The notes under the pieces: model-generated
The model's input: only the letters and a program-made list of their open reading frames with translations
Database searches by the model: none
What the model was told of the DNA's origin: nothing
Part shown: positions 55,301 through 64,000 of the stretch, in pieces
How positions within the stretch are numbered: the stretch's first letter is position 1
Layout: each line of letters begins with the position of its first letter
DNA from: Isoetes taiwanensis
Taxonomy: Eukaryota; Streptophyta; Lycopodiopsida; Isoetales; Isoetaceae
Reading direction: 5' to 3'
Length of the DNA stretch: 64,000 nt
Assembly: GCA_021234155.1 (NCBI GenBank)
Contig: JAJEKV010000072.1
Span: 3,186,299 to 3,250,298 of the forward strand
Translations under genes and position numbers: made by a program

Positions 55301-56066
55301 TAAGCCTAAGACGTCTATCGATTACCTTGCATGACATATGAAGACGCGTGGATATGGCTTAGGTAGGGTTCTACCTGCTCAACCGATTCCTCTGCCAAAA
55401 CGTCCAAACCCCTGTTTCAATGCAAAGATCAAAGACAGAAAACCAGCATATTCTCCGTCAGAAGATGTAAGGAAAGAGCAGAAGAATCAAGGGTCTCTAA
55501 TCTATGGTAAAAAAACTTACGTGCATTCAAAATAAAGTTGAATTTCTGCAAAATAGAGTTGGATTTCTGCAAAACAGCAAGAAATAGAAGAAGCTTGAAA
55601 AACCCAAATGCTCCATAAAACAGTTTACTTGGCTATTCCTTTTAGCGGCAAGCAGTTCATAATCGCCTGATGATATTTGATTGGATACAAAACTTCACAA
55701 CCCTAAACTCTAAACCTGGTGTGCGCCTGAAGCTGCTGCCGGATAGCTGAGGCGGTTCGAGCAAGCCAAGCTTATTCTTGAAGGTTAGACAGCAGAGTTC
55801 AACCTGCTGCTCTCTGTATATGATTCGATTGAAGACCTGCTGCTCGGATTCCTGGATTCCGCGCGCTGTGCAACAAATCATCGAAGTGGAGGAGGCTAAA
55901 AAACATATACCGGTTTTGAAAAGAGCGTTAAAGAAACGATTTTCTCCCGGATTTGATATTCCGGTCCCAAAATCACGCTTTTGGCCGGAAAATAGAGTGT
56001 TACCGGCGTTACCGGCGGCCGGAAAAAAGAGGACACCCACCCCCAAAAACATTTTAAATAAGTAGA
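52387..56066 (-). mobile_element. Helitron, copy 2 of a head-to-tail pair
   Basis: Same termini as copy 1: TC at 56066-56065 after a host A (T at 56067 on the plus strand), hairpin 52400-52416, CTAG at 52390-52387. Its CTAG touches the TC of copy 1 with no base between. It is 3680 bp. The first about 1.2 kb at the left (52387-53600) is almost identical to copy 1; the rest differs mostly at CAG/CTG sites and short indels. Confidence 0.85.
52400..52416 (-). other. Helitron 3' hairpin, copy 2
   Basis: Same 7-bp stem and 3-base loop as in copy 1, directly beside the joint between the two elements. Confidence 0.85.
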
Positions 56067-57562
56067 TTTGGATCTCTTTGAACTGCGAATTTGCAGAGAA
56101 CTAGAAAGGGGAGATTATTCCTTACCCAGGCACCCAGAATAACAATATTCGACAGAATTTCAGAGTCATGAACCAGACATATGATATCTCTGTAAAGTTT
56201 AGGATTAGCGTTATGTTTAAAAGGAGAATCAGAAAGAGCCATGATTTTCTTAACTGCTAGGTATTGATATTGCTTTCTTTGGTGCAGTTCGATTACTTGA
56301 AAAGTTTGGAGATAGAAGAAAAAATAAGTAAAATAAGATGGTGTCATAGGGCTAATGATTCACATTTCCTTCTTTCGATGAATGATAAGACTATCAAGTG
56401 ATGAAAGGTAACCATTTCACTTCCTTTTAGCTAGTTAGTAGAGTGTAGATGCTTCTCCATCCACTATATTGAAAGCATGATTCTTAAATGGGATTATGCT
56501 ATGTGATTTTTGGTCCATGAATATGCATGTTCTCTCAAGTGCTTCAGTTCCAACTTGCATGCTTTAGGCAGTATGCTTGAGTCCCTCTCTGGATTTATTT
56601 ACTTAAACAGGAATAAACTTGAGAACTGAACTTGTGCATCCTACAATATTCACAGCTTTGGAATTTGAACATGGAATCAGCTGTTGTAGCATCTTTCAAA
56701 GTTCATGAATATCTGCAGTCCAAGGTATTCCTGAAGTTGTGTTAGTTCTTTTGCCATCTGCCATTGTGAGAAATCTTTAACTTTAGAATGTTTGCAGCTC
56801 TGTGACCTCTATGAAAATGATTCTATTTTTTACAAGTTCGAATGTTGCTTGAGCAGAGATGGTCTCCATGTGGCAACTGGTTCCTATAGGTCCGTTCTTT
56901 ATTTTCTTGCAGTGATTAATATGCTTTTTCAAATATTGTTGCAATGGTGCATTGAGTGTGGCAGATGCTTAACTATAATGTTAGTTTACACGATCTTTTG
57001 TTGAACATCAACAACACTTCATGGTCCTTATCCTTCCCGTTGGCCCATGTTTATATAGACTGCACTATTTTTTTACTTTTATTTATCTTCTTGTTACTGA
57101 AATGTCACATTTGGTTGCATATTTTTGCAGTAATCTATTTCAAGTGTTTGGTGTGATGGCTGATAGTGAAGAATCTACTACATTGGATGCCAGTAAGACA
57201 CCTACTAGATAATGCAGAGCTCTTACATTTGAGGTCAAATATTGTCTCTTGTTGTGGCTTACAAACTGGTTCATCTTTGGTTTAGATGGCTTGTCCAGAC
57301 ACCTAGCAAAACTTCTGCATGTTTTGTTGCTCTTGCTAGTCGCGGGCATATTAGAAGAAGTGAGTCACAGGCGATCTTGTGATTTCTTCCTAGCAGATAT
57401 TATCTGATATATATCATTTTAGCAGGAAGTGAAAGTCCAGATGGTGAGATCAATGGTGAAGCTTATGACTTCACATCAAAGCTCTTGCAGTTGGCATGGC
57501 ATCCATCTGCCAGTTTGTTTGCTTGTGCCGCCTCCAATAGCTCGTACATATATTATGCATAG

Positions 57563-58316
57563 ATAGGCGTTATATTGTAGGTAAGATATTTTGGAAGAGT
57601 TAGGCGTTGGCCTTCATTATTTGTGGTGTTTTGCCGCTCATTTGGGACATCATCACTTCATACCTTTGTATTTGCCAGCTGACTTGGCAAGTTACAGGGG
57701 CGGAGCCACGAGTGGCATTGCCAGGTCAGCTGGCAGCTGCCAAAAAGAATTGGATGAATTTTTTTTGTTAATGAAAAATCTGCTACAAAAAAGGGGGCGT
57801 GAAATTTGTCCCTGATTTTCTCTTTTCGTTGTTTTTCGGTGGGTTATGCTGGCGGTGCCTCTTAACATTGGACGACAACGATAACTGAAGATTGGGTGGA
57901 GATCTTGCAACAATAGCTGAAGATTGAGTGGAGAACGGGTGGAGAATTCAACGATCTGCCTTGGGGGAAAAAATTTACGCCCTTTTTGGGTTGCCCGAAG
58001 GGCAATTCCTAGGCATGGAGTTGAGGATTGAGGAATATTCATAGAATTTCTTAAATATGAGGCTGAGATACGTAGTTAATGTGGAATGTGTGAGAAATAT
58101 GCTTTTTCGACGACTACAGATAAGCCCAAAAAAAAGATGCCAAACTTGCAATACTTAGTAAACTGAGTTCAATTGAATATGCTCCAGTCTGAGAGTTGGC
58201 ATGCAGGTACTCGATCTTGCATGCATCCTGGCCGCCAAAATTAAGTAGAAAGCTCAATCTCGAGGTGCTTTGTTGTTCCTTTTTGCATTTTTCCAATCGG
58301 TTCTTAGCTCGGAAAG
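57563..58316. other. Spacer downstream of B55 pseudogene
   Basis: Contains GGGGCGGAGCCACGAG near 57697 (seen at the ends of some plant repeats) and GGGTTGCCCGAAGGGCAA near 57988. Neither has a partner that would define an element. No gene seen. Confidence 0.35.
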
Positions 58317-58470
58317 CAAGGTAAGGCCAAAGTTGCAGTTTTTCTATTCTATACTTCAAAAATAGAGCTTTATAAATAATGCAAAAACCAAATGCTAGGC
58401 AATATTCTGGGTATTCTTTTACAGCCCAATGATGTTTCTATACATCTGCAACACAACTTTTTGAGGCTTT
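58317..58470 (+). repeat. Dispersed repeat, copy 2
   Basis: Matches 48463-48605 with scattered differences. Unlike copy 1 it is not followed by the B55 exon; the sequence diverges at CTTTCTAACAAATGC. Confidence 0.65.
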
Positions 58471-58647
58471 CTAACAAATGCAAAAATACATGGGTTTAAA
58501 CCCCACATCTGCTGCTATAGCCAATGTTTGCAACCTATCCACCAGAACTATCTTATAAGTGGCATAATAAGAGAGCCATTATTATCACAGCTTAGAATCA
58601 TCATTGAATTTTATTGAACCTTTTGCCAAACACCCATTACTGTCATC
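58471..58647. other. Spacer left of the copia element
   Basis: No gene and no repeat seen in this 177-bp stretch. Confidence 0.4.
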
Positions 58648-58966
58648 TGATGATAATTTAGAAATAGGGCTTCTACTGTGGCTTCTCCGACAACCCAAGC
58701 TGGCCTCTGTACAAGGCCACTTCTGTGACTGCTCCGACAGCACAAGCTTGTCTCTGCAAATATGCAGATGGATACAACTGCTTACTGCAACCGCTTGGAT
58801 CGAAACCAAGCTACCTCCTGCAAGCACACGGTCAAGCAAATAAACGGCCTGCACTGTTCTATTCCAGACAGTGGACACTCTATTCTCCTCAATCTCCTGC
58901 GATCTTCACTTCAACGAAGCAACGATTTGGCCTTCTTTCTGCAAAACCCAGATTCGATTCAACTCA
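58648..58966 (-). repeat. 3' LTR of copia element
   Basis: On the plus strand from TGATGATAATTT to GATTCAACTCA; TG...CA on the minus strand as well. Almost identical to 60393-60710. CTG and CAG sites are intact in both copies. Confidence 0.85.
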
Positions 58967-60372
58967 GATTTGAGCATTCTTGGGCGAATTCTCAGTATGC
59001 AGTTTATCTATGGGCGATATTTTATTGATTGCTTTGATGTCAAACTCAAACAAATTTCCTCTTCTATCAGCATCAAATATCTTCACACCATCCTTAATAA
59101 ATTTGCATCCATGCTTATGGAAAAGCAAATCATAACCATTATCAACAAGGTTTGCAACCGAGACTAAATTAAACAACATTTCTGGAGCAAACAGAGTATC
59201 TGGTAATTTTAAAACTTCCTTGCCTTCTCTTGATACCTGCAGCTCTCCCTTTCCACGCACCTTTTGTGTTGCGCCATTTCCCATTTGCACCCTTGGATTA
59301 CCCTTACATAGCTCAACCTTATTCAACAAACCAGGTGAGTTGACTATGGAGACTTCAGCTCCCGAATCTAAAGTCAAAGTGTCAGTTTTATCCAAGCCAT
59401 TTCTAAGAGTAACATTTGACACCACATCTTTAGAGTTTAGTTTCTTTACCTTATCCTCACTAAGCACTCCCCATTTGTTGCCAATTTCTCCTTTGCTATC
59501 ATCAAGTTCACTTACGGTTGCCACGGATGATGCTCGACCCTTCCTCATGAAGCGGCTCACCGCCCCGCGAGTCCACCTTTCTCGATTTGGGCATTACGCT
59601 TTTTATGTGGCGAACTCCTCTGGCAACCGTAGCGGATGGATCACTGCTCTTCCTCTTCCTCGGCTTCTACCTCGTCCCAGACCTCTTTCCCACGTATATA
59701 AAGCGATTCGGATGTTCTTCCATGCGGATGATTTCTCCCTCACACTTCTTTCGCCAATCTTTTCTTGCTCCAATTCCGTTCTAATTGCTTCCACGGCTTT
59801 ATCAAGCGTGGGCGAAGTCGCCTAACCAACACGACTAAATCCTTGTAAGAATCATGAAAGGCTCTTGTTAAAATTAATACCTTACGTTTTGCTTTCGAAT
59901 ATTTTACTCCGGCTCCCTCCAAATCGTGGAATAACAAGCGTAGGCAGCCTTATTAAACTCGTCCGTCACCACCCTTCTCAAGCTGCCAAGGCTGCGACCG
60001 CATCTCCAACACTTCAATTTCGAAGAAGTCTTGGCTTCATACCTTTCAAAGAAGGTATTCCCACATCTCGGTGAGTCTTGTAATTTGAATTTCAAGCACT
60101 ATGTCTCCTCCCAATTTTGCCATGATAATTGCTTTAGCAATTTCTTCCTTTTCATCTTCAGATGTCTCTTCCCTCTTTCCTTCTTCTGATCCAGAGGCTT
60201 CCTTTTTTATTTTAAGAGGTGTCACAGCCGATTTTCCTTTGGATACAAGCTCCCATAATTTGTCCACCTTGAGGGCCTGTGTGATCATGGCTTTCCAGAG
60301 TTGAAAACCAGCTTCATCTCCCTCAAATACTTTGGTGTTACTTAGATATGTCAAGGCAAGCCTGCTGGCCAT
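58967..60372 (-). pseudogene. Copia Gag and protease-like ORF, frameshifted
   Basis: The start ATG (60372) is 20 bp past the LTR, right after the primer site. Gag part: VFEGDEAGFQLWKAMITQAL, KVDKLWELV, AKAIIMAKLGGDIVLEI, MWEYL (60372-60046), then in another frame DLEGAGVKYSKAKRKVLILT, SYKDLVVLV (59937-59740), which is the UBN2-type Gag of Ty1/copia. After more frameshifts a long clean frame (59560-58964) has TLTLDSGAEVSIV (the protease Asp-Ser-Gly) and LPDTLFAPEMLFNLVSVANL, the usual copia protease region. It ends in KNAQI and a stop at the 3' LTR border. Lacks integrase, reverse transcriptase and RNase H. Confidence 0.8.
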
Positions 60373-60379
60373 GAATCTG

Positions 60380-60391
60380 GCTCTGATACCA
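60380..60391 (-). other. Primer-binding site of copia element
   Basis: TGGTATCAGAGC on the minus strand, complementary to the 3' end of initiator methionine tRNA, one base after the CA of the 5' LTR. Confidence 0.9.
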
Positions 60392-60392
60392 C

Positions 60393-60710
60393 TGATGATA
60401 ATTTAGAAATAGGGCTTCTACTGTGGCTTCTCCGACAACCCAAGCTGGCCTCTGTACAAGGCCACTTCTGTGACTGCTCCGACAGCACAAGCTTGTCTCT
60501 GCAAATATGCAGATGGATACAACCGCTTACTGCAACCGCTTGGATCGAAACCAAGCTACCTCCTGCAAGCACACGGTCAAGCAAATAAACGGCCTGTACT
60601 GTTCTATTCCAGACAGTGGACACTCTATTCTCCTCAATCTCCTGCGATCTTCACTTCAACGAAGCAACGATTTGGCCTTCTTTCTGCAAAACCCAGATTC
60701 GATTCAACTC
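60393..60710 (-). repeat. 5' LTR of copia element
   Basis: Direct copy of 58648-58966. The outermost base differs (CTC followed by C, not A), so the terminal TG is damaged on this side. Confidence 0.85.
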
Positions 60711-62228
60711 CTCTGTCAGTTACGCTTCAATCTCTCCCTTTTTCTTGTTTCTATCTGGACGCCGCTTTTCAAAGCATGTATGTCTGGCGCAATAATGCCG
60801 TGACACGTGTACCGTGTACAGGCTGTATTTCCTTCATCATCTGTGTTGGAGTGAAATCTATACTCGACATTCTGAAGACACTTGAATACCTGGTGTGTCT
60901 AGATTTTAACCATTTCCTCCATAATGACAAGCTCTCATTTGCTGCCAATAAGGTAATCATATTTTCATTGTCTTGTTCCACATTAAATTGTTGTTAATAC
61001 AATTTTGAATGCAACTGAAATGCTTGCATGAAACACACGGAGTAATAGATGTGAGTTTTGTTCGATATAAGAGTTTCCAACATTTTTTACACATAAGAGT
61101 AGTTGTAAATTATGTATCACAACTTTTACCGAATTGAAATGGGTATGACCTGTGCATATTCAAACGTCAATGTTAACTGCATATTATATTGGACTTACAG
61201 GTTGACATAATTTTGTGTCAAGACTACACAAGGCATGTAAAGAAAAGGATCTGCAAATTAAGGTTGGTTAGCTGTTAATGGCATAGTGCCATTTGTGCAG
61301 GTGCCAACATAAGGTATGAGCTTCAGGCAAGCGTTCTATTGGTGTGCTTATATCTAAAGAAAATTCACCTGCTGCCCAGAGTGCAGGATCTGCAATTGAA
61401 ACATCAAGGTATGCCTCTATAATCTAGGTTAAAAGCATGGTTTCATTAATTAGAGAAATTTCGTTTTCTCGTTTGACAACGAAATAGGTCGTGGTCACCC
61501 CGGGGATGGTAAGAAATGATTCCTCTCAACCAAAATAAAGCCTTAATAATTGTAAGTTCAATTTGAAAAAATAACACTCGCCAAAATTTGATACCAGGCG
61601 TGTAACCCAAAGCTGTCATAACAGTAACTGTGGGGTATGAGCAGCATCATGAGTGGTCGTAAGGATCGCCATTGCGATTCTTGCGAAAACAAGTGAATGC
61701 AGAATACAAATAGCACATTGTGTGCTTCGTGGTCAAGGTACCGTCTGGAGGATGTATATCTGGTGTACAGAATCGCCGCCGCGATCTTTCAGACTACTTT
61801 GTTTATCCAATTCAATGTTGAGAAAACAAGGAAACACAAAAGTATAATACATAGTGAAGCTAAAAAGAGGTGAAAATGTAAACACAATGTCTTAACAAAA
61901 ACTTTATACAAAATGCCCAGCACAAATGCGAAGGCTTTATCACTGAGTTTCTAATACAGTCTCTGGATCAACACCACATTGAGCAGCTAGTCTTGCAATA
62001 TGCTCCTTTCCAATAGCAAATTAATGCGTCCGCGAGGTCCATTTCGTATATCCGGTTGTTTACGGCATGTCAACATCCATTGCCTGTCTTTGCGTTTTAA
62101 CTGCGCTCGGACATATCGAAGCATAGCCTTTTATCGCTATCCAACAATTGGTCTGCGCAATGCCAAAGAATATTGATGAGAGGGCACCAGCTTACGTCTT
62201 TTTGGTGAATGGTCGGCACTGCCGGACA
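60711..62228. other. Gene-free interval
   Basis: No long frame. Unremarkable A/T-rich sequence; no tRNA or known repeat recognised. Part of it may be the 3' flank of the minus-strand gene at 62229. Confidence 0.4.
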
Positions 62229-64000
62229 TTAGGGGGCCGCCGGACATTCCACGTACTCAAAATTAGGAATCGGCTTGTCCAGTTGCTTGGTTATTATTGG
62301 CATTAAGGAGTCCATGTTCTTGTTCAGTGCTTCAAGCTTTTTGAAAGTTGGATCTAGTTTTGCCTGTGCCTTCTCAGTCTTCTCTATCAGTGCCCGGGTC
62401 TCCTGCAGCCTCTCTTCGAAACTTTTCCGATCCGGGCCGTCTAGTATCTCGATCCATCCGGGTGAGAGATCCGTTCCCTGTGTTATATTAATATCCGGCA
62501 TGTCGGAACCTTGCTCTTCACCTTGCTCAAGCCCATCACCTTCCTCTTCTTTGTCAGGCCTTGCCATTTTCTCAAGAATCTCGAAGAAAGATCTAAGGAA
62601 ACGGCAAACCTTGTCATCATACTCAAAAGCAATACTCCATTTTCCTTGCATCAAAGCTACCCCTTGAGGCGCTTTACCGAGAAGAAATCCAAAATGCAAC
62701 CTTCTAATGGAACCCGGCTCCTTCACTATGTAATAGACATAAGAGGTTTTGCTTGGCTCTTGAGGGCCGAAGTCGCCTTCCATAGCTGCCCATGAGAACT
62801 TGGGTTTACCTGTAAATAACTCCAAATATTTTCTTTTTGTTTTCATATCTACCTCCTCGTCACCAGTAATCGGATATTTTGGAAGAGGAGTGCTTTTCGG
62901 TGCTTTAGTGACTTGAGTCAGTCGTAGCTCTAAGTTAAGCTTACACTTCTGTTTATTGTCACATGGCTGACATAATACTGGAATTCTTTTATATTTTTTT
63001 TTGCTCTCCCATCCTTGTTCTTCATAAGCCCCTAGGGAAACATGGGAGCTACCTTGTATCTGGCTCAGACTATACAAACAGTTTGGCAAATGTGCCGATC
63101 TGAGGAACATGACTATGTGGTACACTTTTGCCTGTGTCATGCCTGCAACTCTGCTAAAAAAATTTGTGTATTTTTTGACATCCCACAGCGTCGTAAAACA
63201 ACGCATATCAACAAAAATCAATGTGGCATTTTCTGACACCGGTGCAGACACAAGGATACCAGTTTTTGTGACGTGCTACACGGTGTTTTGCTTCTCTTTC
63301 ATTTTATTGGCCTCTTCTGGCCTCATTATAGCAATAATAGCTTCCAAAAAAACTGTTGGAAGATTACCTTGAACTGCCTCTTTATTATAGTTCGCTTTAA
63401 CATACTCGAAATCCGTGTCTGCTATATCCAGGAGTCGTTGTTCAAGCTCTGGAAAACATGAAGCCAACTCTTCAAAATTATTGTATAGCTTCTCTGAAAC
63501 AGAATTGGCATATGATAACACTTCACGACGCATGAGTGAAAGTGTTCTGATGTCTAGAGCCCTCTGACTGCAATTAAAACGCCCTGTATATCCTTGCTGC
63601 ACTTTCAAGAAAACTTTGCCCTGCAAGATTTCGTCCATCAATTGGCTTACCTCAGCATTGTTCATTCCTCGTAGGTTTCGTAAGAATGTCTTGTTGAAAA
63701 ATTCCTTTGAAGGTTTCTCTGGTAATTCCCCCTGATCATCATTTAGCTTTCGATTTGCCCATTTGTTGACAACTTCTACGAGTTTAGACCATGAAGATTC
63801 TTGCATAAATAGGAACTGCTTCTCATCCTTAAGTTCCTTAACCTTCAAAGTTGTGGTAGCCACCTCGACAAAATCCTGCATAGAAGTGCTGGTTAGGATC
63901 GCGACGGCAATTTTACTGAACAAAAACCCAGAAAAACATACCTTCCAGGCGGATGTCACTGCAGTTCCTGTTGGGCCTTGTGGAGGACATCCGAATGCCT
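62229..64000 (-). CDS. Uncharacterised protein, partial, with one in-frame stop
   Basis: The minus-strand gene enters from the right edge. Exon to 63939 (AFGCPPQGPTGTAVTSAWK), intron 63938-63872 (GTATGT...ATGCAG), then a long exon from DFVEVATTTLKVKELKDEK to the TAA at 62229. One TAG at 63276-63278 interrupts it; the same frame continues as HVTKTGILVSAPVSENATLIFVDM. A single C-to-T change of CAG would explain it. Visible features: VDMRCFTTLWDVKKYTNFF, two Cys pairs (CQPCDNKQKC), WAAMEGDFG, IRRLHFGFLLGKAPQG, FLRSFFEIL, an acidic stretch and a C-terminal coiled coil (RLQETRALIEKTEKAQAKL). I do not recognise the family. It is either a host gene just inactivated or an element gene. Confidence 0.6.

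Larger units (their letters stand above)
48605..57562 (+). pseudogene. PP2A regulatory subunit B55, degenerate and interrupted
   Basis: Exon pieces in order match plant B55 (PR55): ATGDRGGRVVLFERADGKD (48611-48670, then GT); ELERGDYSLPRHPE, in-frame TAA, QYSTEFQSHEPD (about 56092-56191); [20 protein letters not shown]...SMNDKTIK followed by TGATGA where Phe/Leu-Trp belong (56290-56407); ESAVVASFKVHEYLQSK (56676-56727); LCDLYENDSIFYKFECCLSRDG (56799-56889); NLFQVFGVMADSEESTTLD (57131-57210); and EAYDFTSKLLQLAWHPSA...YIYYA with TAG at 57560. The first part and the middle of the WD40 propeller (roughly 250 residues) are missing, and stops are present, so it is not a working gene. The intact protein would direct PP2A to its substrates. 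Two Helitrons sit in its first visible intron. Confidence 0.85.
58648..60710 (-). mobile_element. Deletion-derived Ty1/copia element
   Basis: Two direct LTRs (60393-60710 at the 5' side, 58648-58966 at the 3' side on the minus strand) flank 1.43 kb. The site TGGTATCAGAGC (60391-60380) is a perfect initiator-tRNA primer-binding site one base from the 5' LTR. The interior encodes only Gag and a protease-like part; integrase and reverse transcriptase are deleted, the coding part running straight into the 3' LTR. The LTRs differ at about two C/T positions plus a terminal base, so insertion was recent. No clear target duplication was found. Confidence 0.85.

Noticed and set aside
57697-57712. GGGGCGGAGCCACGAG as the end of a hAT-like element
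   Set aside because: No inverted partner and no target duplication nearby; the short motif is not enough.
57988-58011. Hairpin GGGTTGCCCGAAGGGCAA followed by CCTAGG as a third Helitron end
   Set aside because: The spacing to CTAG is too short, the next base is G not T, and no TC start was found.

Overview
The window looks like nuclear DNA of a large, repeat-rich streptophyte genome (a land plant or close algal relative; a seed-free plant is plausible, but the sequence does not settle it). Reasons: an intact plant-type CULLIN-3 with two exons, a PP2A B55 relic, a PPR-like relic, Ty1/copia and Ty3/gypsy LTR elements, a Helitron pair, LINE-type retroelements and GT-AG introns. Only CUL3 is a confident intact gene; an uncharacterised gene at the right edge carries one in-frame stop. 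Most of the rest is transposable-element sequence.
Layout. 1-3892: gene-poor, possibly the internal part and LTR of a minus-strand LTR element. 3893-14852: a tandem array of decayed LINE 3' parts (long A units, short B units), each ending in a (CT)n tract, with a 3.49-kb A+B higher-order period, ending at a 332-base run of N. 15279-26248: a Ty3/gypsy-type element with LTRs, TATA boxes, polypurine tract and a 4-bp target duplication, inserted into an exon of an older minus-strand transposase-like gene (pieces at 15185-15278 and 26249-27900). 28482-35082: a putative 6.6-kb DNA transposon with about 34-bp inverted ends holding two convergent genes, a transposase-like pseudogene (+) and a RING/HAD-fragment gene (-). 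35468-37369: an unknown 161-codon ORF and the N-terminal part of a third transposase-like copy next to a related end. 37640-38420: minus-strand LINE relic. 39600-42027: CUL3. 42440-45760: nearly full ORF2-type LINE, head-to-head with CUL3. 46500-47230: PPR-like relic. 48605-57562: PP2A B55 pseudogene whose intron holds two Helitrons joined head-to-tail. 58648-60710: deletion-derived Ty1/copia element with almost identical LTRs. 62229-64000: uncharacterised gene on the minus strand running off the edge.
The most unusual sequence-wide signal is that copies of the same element differ mainly at CAG/CTG trinucleotides, one copy reading CG-like sequence where the other reads CAG or CTG. It appears in the LINE array, the gypsy LTR pair and the Helitron pair, but not in CUL3 or the copia LTRs. 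It may be a consensus artefact at methylated CHG sites, or a real mutational process. Many frameshifts in these elements should be judged with this in mind.
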